From Collinsella sp. An307 (GTDB taxonomy: Bacteria > Actinomycetota > Coriobacteriia > Coriobacteriales > Coriobacteriaceae), in contig NZ_NFIP01000011.1 of assembly GCF_002161805.1 (NCBI RefSeq), positions 1 through 64,000 on the forward strand: DNA of 64,000 nt, given 5' to 3'. Both the position numbers and the translations under genes were made by a program. Below are positions 32,279 to 41,044 of the stretch, one piece after another. How positions within the stretch are numbered: the first letter of the stretch is position 1; each line of letters begins with the position of its first letter. Under the pieces are notes generated by a model. That model worked only from the letters and a program-made list of their open reading frames with translations, did not search any database and was not told the DNA's origin.

Positions 32279-32316
32279 AGCGAGGGTTCGCCTTTTGGGC
32301 GGGCCCTCGCTTTCTG
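32279..32316 (+). terminator. Rho-independent terminator
   Basis: AGCGAGGG pairs with CCCTCGCT, with an inner CGCC/GGCG stem, followed by TTCTG. Ends the flippase-like transcript. Confidence 0.75.
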
Positions 32317-32411
32317 TAACGCGATCCATGAAGAGCTGTAGCGCCGTCCCGACCGCGCAGGCAATGCTTTACCATGTCCTGCGGTACATTTTTTCAGGCA
32401 GGAGAGTCGGT

Positions 32412-33464
32412 ATGGTACAAACGTCGCACAAGAGGGTAAAGATCGCGCTTATCATCTGCGCGGTGATAGCGGTGCTTTTGGTGGGCGCTGTGGCGTTTGC
32501 GGGCAACTTTCTTGTCGACTTCGCGCTGAACCCGCACGCGAGCTTCACCATGAACAGCATGATGCGCGGCGGCGACGTCGACGGCCTCGAGACCGTCACG
32601 CCTGCGAAGGATGCCGATTACAGCTCCGAGGCCCGCGCATGGTTCGATGAGCGCAAGCAGAGCATCTCCCACACGGCTGAGGATGGCACCGAGCTTCTCG
32701 GGTGGGAGATTCCCTCCGACGCCGCCGCGGCGGACGGAGGCGCGTCGGCGAAGGTCCAGGCGCTCTGCTACCCGCGTGAGACGGTCGGGGAGCACACCTA
32801 TGCCGTCGTGTGCCATGGGTACGTGGGCAAGCCCGCGGACATGGCAAAGTACGCCTACCACTTTTGGCAGATGGGCATGACCGTGGTGATGCCGGCGGCG
32901 CGCGGGCACGAGCGCAACGTGGACGCTGGTCTCATCCAAATGGGCTGGCAGGACAGCGCGGACCTCGTGGGCTGGGTGAACGACATCGTCAAGCGCGACG
33001 CGCAGGCCAAGATCATGCTCTTCGGCGTCTCCATGGGCGGAGCAGAGGTCATGATGGCCTCCGGCCGCGACCTTCCCGATAACGTTCGTCTCATTGTGGG
33101 GGATTGCGGCTACTCGAGCGTGTGGGACGAATTCTCGCTCCAGCTCGACAACGTTTTTGGCCTGCCGAGCTTCCCTTTGCTCAACGCTGCCGACCTCGCC
33201 TGTCAGATCCGCGCCGGCTACGGTTTTGTGGAGGCGAGCGCTACCGACATGCTCGCCCAAACAAGCCTGCCTATGCTCTTCATCCATGGCGACGCCGACG
33301 AGTTCGTGCCCTTCTCGATGCTCGATGTGAACTACAACGCCTGCGCCAGCACGGTAAAGGAGAAGCTCGTGATAGAAAACGCGGGGCACGGCCAAGCTTC
33401 CTCGACCGACCCCGCGCTCTACTGGGATACCGTCGACGGCTTCATAGCCGCCCATATGGCCTAA
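32412..33464 (+). CDS. Membrane-anchored alpha/beta hydrolase
   Basis: A 350-aa protein with an uncleaved N-terminal membrane anchor (about residues 9-33) and an extracytoplasmic hydrolase domain. The triad is visible: Ser in 'LFGVSMGGAEVM', Asp in 'HGDADEFVPF' and His in 'ENAGHGQAS'. The oxyanion region is 'VCHGYVGKPADM'. It resembles the YqkD-type esterase/peptidase-like hydrolases of Gram-positives; the substrate is unknown. ATG 32,412 has GGAGAG upstream. Its stop overlaps the stop of the convergent permease gene. Confidence 0.85.
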   Translation: MVQTSHKRVKIALIICAVIAVLLVGAVAFAGNFLVDFALNPHASFTMNSMMRGGDVDGLETVTPAKDADYSSEARAWFDERKQSISHTAEDGTELLGWEIPSDAAAADGGASAKVQALCYPRETVGEHTYAVVCHGYVGKPADMAKYAYHFWQMGMTVVMPAARGHERNVDAGLIQMGWQDSADLVGWVNDIVKRDAQAKIMLFGVSMGGAEVMMASGRDLPDNVRLIVGDCGYSSVWDEFSLQLDNVFGLPSFPLLNAADLACQIRAGYGFVEASATDMLAQTSLPMLFIHGDADEFVPFSMLDVNYNACASTVKEKLVIENAGHGQASSTDPALYWDTVDGFIAAHMA

Positions 33465-36337
33465 ATCGCGTCGGCGCGCAGCGCCTCCACAATGTTCTCG
33501 CTTTGGCTCTTCCTAAGGGCGTAAACCACGCTCACCACGATCACGGCGAGTACCACCACAAGAGATACGGCGATCTGCACCACGGGCAGCTGGAACTCGT
33601 AGGTGGAGTACGAGAGCATCATGGCCTGGTAGAACCCGTAGGAGGCAAGAAGAGCAAGCACAAAGCCAATGGCAAAACCGCGCAGCGCGTAGCTTGCGCA
33701 CTCGTAGGCGATCATGCGGCGGAAGGCTCGGTTGCCCATGCCGACGGATTTGAGCATGGCAAACTCGCGGCGGCGAAGCATAAGCGCGTTGGCGAGGGTG
33801 TTGAAGACGTTCGTCACGGCGATAAGCCCGGTGATGATGGCAAAGCAGTAGATGAAGGTGTTCACCGTGGTCGCCATGAGGCGCGCCTGCAGCTTGCCCT
33901 CGGCAATGTTGGTGTAGGTGAAGTCGAGCTCCGGATAGTCGGCGGCGATGCCCTTGAGCTCGTCCTCAAGCTCGGCGGCACGCGCGGCGTTGCCTCCGGT
34001 GTCGAAGGAGAGGCTTGCATGCAGATACCCGGTGTTAGCGGAAAGGGCGATGGCGGAGGCGGGCAGGATGAGCTGGAGGGTTCCCGACGGGTCGACGCAG
34101 ACCGGTGCGTGGTCGGCGAGCGCCCCCACCTCGACGGCGTCCTCGCGTGCGACCGCCTCGTCGTAAGGTAGGTAGTGCGCCTCACCTCGGTCATCGTAAT
34201 ACAGCGCCTGAAGTGTGCCGTCGGGCCCGTCTTCGATGCTGGCGATAAAGCGCCCGTCGAGGTCGGTGAACTCGAGAAACTCGACCGTACCGGTGTCCTT
34301 GAACGGTTTCCAAGAGGCGTAGGTCTCGCCGTCGTTGGTGGTGTAGGAGTTCACGGCGATGGCGAGCGGGCGCGCGGTGTCGCAGAAGGCGTCCTCAGAG
34401 AGGCCGAGCTCGTCCACATAGGCGCGCCATGTCGCATCGTCCACAAAGTAGACGTAAGCAGATCCGTACCAGGTGCCGTCGGAATGGACGTTCGCACTGC
34501 CGTCGAGACCCGTGATGTCATCGTCGAGCATGCGGGCGGGCACGATCATGTCGGCGACATAGCTCGTGCTATAGCCGTTTGGGTGGGCATCTTCCAGGGC
34601 GGAGGCGTCCGCGTAGTAGCGCGCAAGCGCCCGCTGCATGCCCTCGCCGTCGACCTTGCCGTCCGCGAGGGCGAGCGTCTGGTCCGCTCCGGCGCCCGTG
34701 GCGTCGATGTAGAGCACAAGGTCCTGTCCCTCCATGGTGTTCACGGCGGTGTCGCTCGCGTAGCTCATCACGTCGGCGATGGAGCCGGAGGTGATGAGGA
34801 GGGCAACCGAGACGGCGAGCGCGGCGACCGTGACGCGCCCCTTGGACGAGCTGCGGGAGAGGTTCTTGTGGGCGATAAAGCCTGGCACACCAAAGAGGCG
34901 CCCTGCGATGCCGAGCGAGCGGCGGTAGGTCTGACCGTGCTTGCCGGCACGTCGCGCAGCGCGGCGCTGGGCACGCAGCGCGGTGCGGCTCAAACGTACG
35001 TCCTGGGTCTGGCGGATGGCATCGACGGCGGAGACGCGGCTCGCGCGGATGGCGGGGATCCAAGCGCTCACAAGTAGCGTGACCATGCCGAGCGCAGCGG
35101 CGACGGCAAGGGCGGCGGGACTCACCGCGACGGTGGCCGTGGTGCTGCCGGTGAAGGCGATGAGGCCCTCCCGCAGAAGACCAAAGACCACAAAGCAACC
35201 GGCAAGACCGAGCACGAGGCCCGCCGGGATGCCCGCCGCCCCGATGAGGAGTGCCTCGGTGAGCACAGTGCGCCGCAGCTGCCGGCGGCTTGCACCCAGG
35301 CTCGAGAGGAGGCCAAACTGGCGCGTGCGCTCCGCAACCGAGATGGCAAAGCTGTTGTAGACGAGCGACACGCCCGCGATGACAACCACCGCCGCGAGGA
35401 TCGCCGCGATCTGATAGAGGGTGTTCCAGATGGCGGTGTCCGGTGTGGCGCCCATCCAGCGGATGAGGGAGGAGTGGACCGAACCGCCGGTGGAGCTGCT
35501 CGCGTTTGAGATGCTATCGACGATCTGCTCGGCCGCTGCCGGGTCCTCGGTGCGGAACAGGACCGATGCCCAGGTTGCCTCGGAGCCGTCTGAGACGACG
35601 CGCTCAAGCGCGCTCCCGTCGTCAAAAACGTAGGCGCTGTTGCCCTGGAGGGCGATGGTGGAGGAGACGCCGTAGCTGCGGTAGAAGCCCACCACGGTGC
35701 CGGTTATCTGGCCGAGGTCCGCCGCAAAGGACTCGCGCTGCGTCGCCTCGTCAACATAGCTGCCGTTGTAGGACGTTGCCGTGTAGGTTGTGCCGTCGTC
35801 GAGGTTTTGGACAGTGCGCGTGCCGAGGTCGAGCGTGACGGTGCTACCGATGCCGATCGTTTTGTCCTCCGCGCTAAGCCCGCAGGGCGCGAGCTCAACA
35901 TTTTGCAGGTAGTGGGGGAGCACGATTTCGCCGGGCGCCTCGGGTGCACGCCCCGCCACGAGCTCGGGCGCCACCAGAAGGGGCTCCGCCTCATCCTGCG
36001 CCGTAGGCCAGGTCTTGGCATAAAGGTAGCTGCCAAAGAGGCTGCTGTTCTCGTCACCAAGCGATACGGTGCCGAGGTCTGAGATGCTCGTCCACGAGGT
36101 GATGCCGGGCTCGTCCATAAGCGCGTCGAAGCTCTCGGGGGTTACGTCGGCGAGCTCGCCGTACCACCAGCCCTCGTCCGCTGCGGTGCGCTCGATAAGC
36201 ATGCGGGAGAGTGAGACCACGCTCGTGAGCACGGCGGTGATGAGGGCAACCGAGAGCGCCACACCCATGATCGACACGACGGTACGCGTACGGTTGCGCG
36301 AAAGCGACTTTAGGGTGAAGCGCGAGAAGATGCTCAT
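33461..36337 (-). CDS. FtsX/MacB-type ABC transporter permease
   Basis: A 958-aa permease with an N-terminal membrane segment after 'KSLSRNRTRTVVSIMGVALSVALI', a large extracellular domain, a first FtsX domain (about 310-440, 'VYNSFAISVAERTRQFGLLSSLGASRRQL'), a second membrane segment and extracellular domain, and a second FtsX domain at the C-terminus ('NTLANALMLRRREFAMLKSVGMGNRAF'). The duplicated FtsX layout is that of antimicrobial-peptide or lipoprotein transporters. It begins directly after the ATPase gene stop. It is likely regulated by the two-component system encoded in the same direction. Confidence 0.92.
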   Translation of the reverse strand: MSIFSRFTLKSLSRNRTRTVVSIMGVALSVALITAVLTSVVSLSRMLIERTAADEGWWYGELADVTPESFDALMDEPGITSWTSISDLGTVSLGDENSSLFGSYLYAKTWPTAQDEAEPLLVAPELVAGRAPEAPGEIVLPHYLQNVELAPCGLSAEDKTIGIGSTVTLDLGTRTVQNLDDGTTYTATSYNGSYVDEATQRESFAADLGQITGTVVGFYRSYGVSSTIALQGNSAYVFDDGSALERVVSDGSEATWASVLFRTEDPAAAEQIVDSISNASSSTGGSVHSSLIRWMGATPDTAIWNTLYQIAAILAAVVVIAGVSLVYNSFAISVAERTRQFGLLSSLGASRRQLRRTVLTEALLIGAAGIPAGLVLGLAGCFVVFGLLREGLIAFTGSTTATVAVSPAALAVAAALGMVTLLVSAWIPAIRASRVSAVDAIRQTQDVRLSRTALRAQRRAARRAGKHGQTYRRSLGIAGRLFGVPGFIAHKNLSRSSSKGRVTVAALAVSVALLITSGSIADVMSYASDTAVNTMEGQDLVLYIDATGAGADQTLALADGKVDGEGMQRALARYYADASALEDAHPNGYSTSYVADMIVPARMLDDDITGLDGSANVHSDGTWYGSAYVYFVDDATWRAYVDELGLSEDAFCDTARPLAIAVNSYTTNDGETYASWKPFKDTGTVEFLEFTDLDGRFIASIEDGPDGTLQALYYDDRGEAHYLPYDEAVAREDAVEVGALADHAPVCVDPSGTLQLILPASAIALSANTGYLHASLSFDTGGNAARAAELEDELKGIAADYPELDFTYTNIAEGKLQARLMATTVNTFIYCFAIITGLIAVTNVFNTLANALMLRRREFAMLKSVGMGNRAFRRMIAYECASYALRGFAIGFVLALLASYGFYQAMMLSYSTYEFQLPVVQIAVSLVVVLAVIVVSVVYALRKSQSENIVEALRADAI

Positions 36338-37132
36338 CTAGCGCACCCCCTCGGCGGCGTGCGCGGGGCGGTAGGCGGCGCCGCCGCGCGGAGAGAAGGA
36401 ACCGGTGCCCGCAACCGATGCGGGCGCGGCCGCGCGGGGTGTGCGCTCGGGCTCCCGGCGACGCTCATCGCGAACGAGGCGCCCGTCCTCGATCACGACG
36501 ACGCGATCCGCCATGAGGGCGATGTCCTCGTCGTGCGTGATGACGATGAGTGTCTGCTTGAGACGGCGGTTGGATGCGCGCAAAAGGCGCATGATCTCGG
36601 TGGAGTTTTTGGAATCGAGGTTTCCCGTGGGCTCGTCGGCGAGTACGACCGCCGGCGCGTTCATGAGCGCGCGGCCGATGGCGACGCGCTGCTGCTGACC
36701 GCCGGAGAGCTGGTTGGGGAGCGCCCGCTCGCGCCCGGTGAGGCCCAGCGCCTCGAGGAGCATCTTGAGGCGGCTCTCGTTGACCTCGCGCCCGTCCATA
36801 AGGACAGGAAGCGTCATGTTTTCCACCACGTCGAGCACGGGGATGAGGTTGTAGAACTGGTAGACGAGGCCGACCTCACGACGGCGGAACACCGCGAGTT
36901 CCTCGTCGGTGCGGGCAAAGACGTCCTGCCCTTGGAGGCGCACGGTGCCCGAGGTCGGGCGTTCGACGCCGCCCATGAGGTGCAGAAGCGTGGACTTACC
37001 CGAGCCCGAGCTGCCGATGATGGCGACAAACTCGCCCGCTTCTACCGAAAACGACACGTCGTCAAGCGCGGCCACGGCGGTATCGCCCGATCCGTAGACC
37101 TTGGTGAGGTGCTCTACGCTAAGGATGTTCAT
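36338..37132 (-). CDS. ABC transporter ATP-binding protein (MacB/LolD/BceA-like)
   Basis: A 264-aa ATPase with Walker A 'GSSGSGKST', Q-loop 'VYQFYNLIP', signature 'LSGGQQQR', Walker B 'VVLADEPTGNLD' and switch His 'VITHDE'. The last 40 residues are a Pro/Ala/Arg-rich tail that is unusual for the family. Pairs with the FtsX-type permease whose gene starts at its stop codon. The 104-bp gap before it may hold a promoter. Confidence 0.95.
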   Translation of the reverse strand: MNILSVEHLTKVYGSGDTAVAALDDVSFSVEAGEFVAIIGSSGSGKSTLLHLMGGVERPTSGTVRLQGQDVFARTDEELAVFRRREVGLVYQFYNLIPVLDVVENMTLPVLMDGREVNESRLKMLLEALGLTGRERALPNQLSGGQQQRVAIGRALMNAPAVVLADEPTGNLDSKNSTEIMRLLRASNRRLKQTLIVITHDEDIALMADRVVVIEDGRLVRDERRREPERTPRAAAPASVAGTGSFSPRGGAAYRPAHAAEGVR

Positions 37133-37236
37133 GGGTGCTCCCTCTGCGTTGGGGATAGGTCACCTACCATACTGGACACGTGCCCTTTCTGCCGGATGAC
37201 CGGCGCGTGACACTTCTGTCACCTTGCCGTGATGCG

Positions 37237-38325
37237 TCAGACGGCGATGTCCTTAAAGAAAGTGATGGAGAAGCGCGCTCCCGCGGGGGCACCATCTGTA
37301 TCGCGCACGTTTTCTGCGGTGAGGGTCCCGCCTTGGGCAGAGATGAGCGCGCGTGCGAGCGAGAGCCCGATTCCCACACCCGCCGGGTTGACGGCACTAG
37401 AGGTCCCCTCGGACGGTTCCTCCTGCGCATCCGCCGTATCCTCGGGGCGCCGCCCGCAGTAGAAGCGCTCGAAGATGTGCGGCAGATCCTCCTCGGCAAT
37501 ACCGGGGCCGGTGTCTTCGACGGTGATACGGCAGGCGATGAGGTCCTCGCGGGCGCGCACCGTGACGGTGCCGCCGGCAGGCGTGGCCTCGAGGCAGTTC
37601 TTGAGGATATTGCCGAGCGCCTCGGCGGTCCACGCGATGTCACCGGTGAAGGAGCAGCCGTCCTCGATATCGTAGGTAAGCGTCACATCGGCAAGGTCGT
37701 AGGCAATGGCGAGGGGCGCGGCGGCACGCTCGACAAGCTCAGCCACGGCAACCGGGGCATGCGCGAACTGGAGCGCGCCCGCGTCGAGGCGTGCCAGGCG
37801 CAGCAGAGTCGCAACGAGCTCCTGTACATGCACCTCGAGCTGCTCGATGTGCCGGAGCCGCTCTACCCCCGCCGGGCAATCACCGCGGCGGACGAGGTCT
37901 TTGCGCACAAGCTCGGTGGTGAGGGAGAGCGCGGTGAGCGGTGTCTTCAGTTGGTGGGAGATGTCGGCAAGGGCGTCGGCAAGCTGCTGGCGCTCGCGGG
38001 CAAGGTCGTCGGCGGTGAGGGTGAGACGCAGGACCATCTTGTCGAGCTCGCTGGCAAGGATGGCGAGCTCTCCCTCCCCCATGCGCTCGAAGGCGAGCTC
38101 ACGCTCGCCGTGAAGGACCGCGTCTAAGCGCGCCGCGAGACGTTTGAGGTCGCGGTAGCGCAGGTAGGTATGGATGAGAAAGGGGAGGGCGGCTGCGAGC
38201 GAGGCGACGAGTGCGACAAGGGCGCCGTCCCGTCCGAGGAGAGCAGCCGCAAGTGCTACCACGATGGCCGTGACGGCGAGCCAGGCGACAACGGCGCGCC
38301 TCACGGGGAGGTTTCGCGACAGCAT
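37237..38325 (-). CDS. Sensor histidine kinase
   Basis: A 362-aa membrane kinase. Two N-terminal hydrophobic segments are separated by only a few residues (about 10-50), so there is almost no extracellular sensor; signals may come through the ABC transporter, as in BceS-like systems. A HAMP-like linker follows, then the H-box 'ADISHQLKTPLTALS', the N-box 'LGNILKNCLEA' and the G-boxes 'EDTGPGIAEED' and 'GVGIGLSLARAL'. An acidic insert lies between the F-box and G2 ('EDTADAQEEPSEG'). The gene follows the response regulator by 9 bp. Confidence 0.93.
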   Translation of the reverse strand: MLSRNLPVRRAVVAWLAVTAIVVALAAALLGRDGALVALVASLAAALPFLIHTYLRYRDLKRLAARLDAVLHGERELAFERMGEGELAILASELDKMVLRLTLTADDLARERQQLADALADISHQLKTPLTALSLTTELVRKDLVRRGDCPAGVERLRHIEQLEVHVQELVATLLRLARLDAGALQFAHAPVAVAELVERAAAPLAIAYDLADVTLTYDIEDGCSFTGDIAWTAEALGNILKNCLEATPAGGTVTVRAREDLIACRITVEDTGPGIAEEDLPHIFERFYCGRRPEDTADAQEEPSEGTSSAVNPAGVGIGLSLARALISAQGGTLTAENVRDTDGAPAGARFSITFFKDIAV

Positions 38326-38334
38326 GCGTCGCCC

Positions 38335-39033
38335 CTACCCGAGGGCGCGGTAACCGAGGCCGCGCACGGTGGTGATGAGGGCGGGGTGCGCCGGGTCGTC
38401 CTCGATCTTATCGCGCAGGCGCTTGATGTAGACCGTGAGGGTGTTCTCCTCGATATAGGTGCCCGCGTCGTCCCAAAGGGCATCGCGGATCTGATCGCGC
38501 GTGACGAGCTTGCCCGGATGCGTTGCAAAGAGCAAAAGCAGCCGGTACTCGAGGGCGGAAAGGGCGACCTCCTCGCCGGCACGCTCCACGTGCGCACGGT
38601 CCGGGTCGATGGTGAGAGGACCCAAGGTGATGGTGCGCCTGCTTGCCGGCTGCGTGCGCCTGAGCACGCTGGCGATGCGCGCCAGAAGCTCGCGCGGGCG
38701 GAAGGGCTTGGCGATGTAGTCGTCCGCGCCGAGCTCGAGCCCGGTAACGGTGGTGAACTCGTCGCCCGACGCGGTGAGGAACATGACGGGCAGCTCGGGC
38801 ACTGCCTGCTTGAGGGCTCCGCACACGGCAAGGCCGTTGCCTTCGGCAAGGGAGACGTCAAGCAAGACGAGGGCGTACGAGCGCGCGCTATCGCCGCCGG
38901 AGGGGAGCGCGCGGGCAAGCGCCGCCGTCTGCGTGGCAGCGGTGTCGACCGCATAGCCCTCTCCCTCCAGAAGCTCGGTCAGGGCGGAGACGATGACCGA
39001 ATCGTCTTCCACCAGCAGGATGCGCGCGCCCAT
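38335..39033 (-). CDS. OmpR-family response regulator
   Basis: A 232-aa protein. The receiver domain has 'LVEDD' acidic residues, the phospho-Asp in 'LVLLDVSLAEGNG', Thr in 'MFLTASGDE' and Lys in 'IAKPFRPREL'. The C-terminal winged helix is of the OmpR/PhoB type ('GKLVTRDQIRDALWD', 'VYIKRLRDKIEDDP', 'VRGLGYRAL'). ATG 39,033 gives the standard N-terminus; the longer ORF upstream is not used. It lies 8 bp after the L,D-transpeptidase stop. Confidence 0.94.
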   Translation of the reverse strand: MGARILLVEDDSVIVSALTELLEGEGYAVDTAATQTAALARALPSGGDSARSYALVLLDVSLAEGNGLAVCGALKQAVPELPVMFLTASGDEFTTVTGLELGADDYIAKPFRPRELLARIASVLRRTQPASRRTITLGPLTIDPDRAHVERAGEEVALSALEYRLLLLFATHPGKLVTRDQIRDALWDDAGTYIEENTLTVYIKRLRDKIEDDPAHPALITTVRGLGYRALG

Positions 39034-39041
39034 GAGGTCCC

Positions 39042-40760
39042 CTAGTAGTGGACGATCACGCAGTCGCCGACCTCGAGCAGGTCGAAGAGCTGCTGGACCT
39101 TGTCGTAGGGGGTGTTGATGCACCCGTGGCTGCCGCGGGTGTGGTAGGCGCTCGGGTCGCTGTATACCCAGGAGGGCTGCCAGCTTGCATCATGGAAGCC
39201 CCAAGAGCTCCCCTTCCAGGCGATCCAGTAGTCTACGGGGCTCACATACTCGGGTTCGCCGGTCTCGGGGTCTTTGTTCTGGCTCACCAGATTGATGTTG
39301 CGCGCCTTGTTGTTGACCTTGTAGACGCCGATGGGGGTGTCGTCCTCGCCGTTGTCCTTGCCGGTCACAACGCCCGTCTCCCAGATGAGGGTGCCGTTCT
39401 CATCGTAGAGGCGCGCGTACTGCTCGGAGATGTCGACATCGACGTATTTCTTCCAGTCAGGCTGGCCGGCGCCGGTAAAGACATCGCCCTGGCTCGCGGT
39501 GGGAACTTGGATGTCGCCCGTCTGGTGGTTGGCCACAGCATCCTGTACGGTCTGCACGAGTGCGTCCTCGTCGACGGACCAGCCGAACGTGCCACCGCCG
39601 ATGGTCACGGTCTTGCCGTCTGGCCGGGTGTAGGTGCGCGTGGAGCCCACGGTGTTCATCTGCGCGGCGAGCTCAGACGCCCATGCGCTGACCGCATCGG
39701 TGCTCAGGGTGGGGTCGGTCGCGGCGTCGAAGGTTATCCACGGGCCGATGGTGGTGCCGTCGAGCGTTCCCGCCGTCGAGTCGCCGAGTTTGAAGGTCAC
39801 GTTCGTCCCCAAAAAGGCGTTGGCGGCGTCGCAGTCGGCCTTCATCTGCTCCTCGGTGGGGTTACCCTCGAGCGGCAGGTACAGGTCCTCGCCCAGCTCG
39901 GTAAGCGACGCGTCGGCCTTGAGGTCGGCGAGCGACGCGAGCGCGAGCTTAACGATATTGTCGCGGTTGAGCTTGCGAGCAGAAGCCGCTTTCTCGTAAC
40001 GGAACGCCCCCGCGTCGGCGTCCCAAGAGCTCTGCGCGTTGAAGACGCCCGAGCGGTTGGCGTTGAAGCCATCGACGACCGCGCCAAGGCTGTTCTCAAA
40101 GTCGGTGCGGTTGAATGCGGCGCCCAAAAGCGAGAGGTCGGGCTCTGCGTTGAGGTCGAGGGCATCCTCGTCAGAAGTTACGGCCTTTTCCGTCACGGCC
40201 TCATAGAGCTTTACCGGCCAGATCCAAGGCTCGTTCTGGGCGAGCTTCTCGCGCGCGGCGGCTGCGGTGTTGAAGATGTTGCGGCCGCCCTCGGGCTCAT
40301 AGGTCCAGCTAAATCCGAGGTCGGGATCCTCGAGCGTGAGCGTGTAGCCATCGACTTGGCCGTCGAGCTTCTGAGCGGCGGCATCTGCCTGCATGAGGGA
40401 CACGTCAATGCCGGCGAGTTCTTGGTTGGGATAGAACAAAAACGTGAACGCTACTATGCCACCTACGTAGGCAAGGCCAATAATCGCGACAATGATACTA
40501 AGTGCGATGAGCGCACCTTTGCCATGCTTGCGCTTGGCCGGTGCGCCCCCCGTGGTTGCCGACGGGCCACCCGTGGCCTTCGCGTACCCGCCCCCTGATG
40601 TGCCGATGGCAGCGGCGCCCAGGGGCTGCGGCGCGCGAGCCGGTGCCGCTACCGTGCGTTCCGCTTCTTGTGGCATACGGATCTGAGTTGTGTCCTCGAC
40701 AGCGAGGGGGTTCTCCCGGTCGAGGTGTGGAATGCGGTTATCGATATCGGAGCCGGGCAT
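39042..40760 (-). CDS. Membrane-anchored L,D-transpeptidase (YkuD) with peptidoglycan-binding domain
   Basis: A 572-aa cell-wall enzyme forming 3-3 cross-links or anchoring proteins. It has a cytoplasmic Pro/Ala/Gly-rich N-terminus of about 80 residues, one membrane segment ('LIALSIIVAIIGLAYVGGIV'), a PG_binding_4-type extracellular region, and the YkuD domain at the end with the catalytic 'HTRGSHGCINTPYDKVQQLF'. ATG 40,760 has AAGGAAGG upstream. It is first in a leftward set with the two-component and ABC genes, which suggests joint envelope-stress control. Confidence 0.92.
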   Translation of the reverse strand: MPGSDIDNRIPHLDRENPLAVEDTTQIRMPQEAERTVAAPARAPQPLGAAAIGTSGGGYAKATGGPSATTGGAPAKRKHGKGALIALSIIVAIIGLAYVGGIVAFTFLFYPNQELAGIDVSLMQADAAAQKLDGQVDGYTLTLEDPDLGFSWTYEPEGGRNIFNTAAAAREKLAQNEPWIWPVKLYEAVTEKAVTSDEDALDLNAEPDLSLLGAAFNRTDFENSLGAVVDGFNANRSGVFNAQSSWDADAGAFRYEKAASARKLNRDNIVKLALASLADLKADASLTELGEDLYLPLEGNPTEEQMKADCDAANAFLGTNVTFKLGDSTAGTLDGTTIGPWITFDAATDPTLSTDAVSAWASELAAQMNTVGSTRTYTRPDGKTVTIGGGTFGWSVDEDALVQTVQDAVANHQTGDIQVPTASQGDVFTGAGQPDWKKYVDVDISEQYARLYDENGTLIWETGVVTGKDNGEDDTPIGVYKVNNKARNINLVSQNKDPETGEPEYVSPVDYWIAWKGSSWGFHDASWQPSWVYSDPSAYHTRGSHGCINTPYDKVQQLFDLLEVGDCVIVHY

Positions 40761-41044
40761 CGTGCACCCTTCCTTCCCCAAAATCAGCGTCAAGGCGGCC
40801 CCGCAGGTAGGAACCGTTTGCATGATTATAGCCGCCCGAGCGGACAAGGTCTTGGTCTCGCCTAATATGCAACACGAACGAACACGCTGCCAAGCGGGCA
40901 TGGCCGGCGGCCGATCCGGCGGCAGCAGCCGGCTGGCCACCCGGCAGGCAATCCGGCGGCCCACCCGGCGGGCAAGTCGCGCCATCGTCCGAGCGCCTCC
41001 CGCTACAATGGGAGGGACGAGAACAAAGAGGAGAGAGGCCCCTT

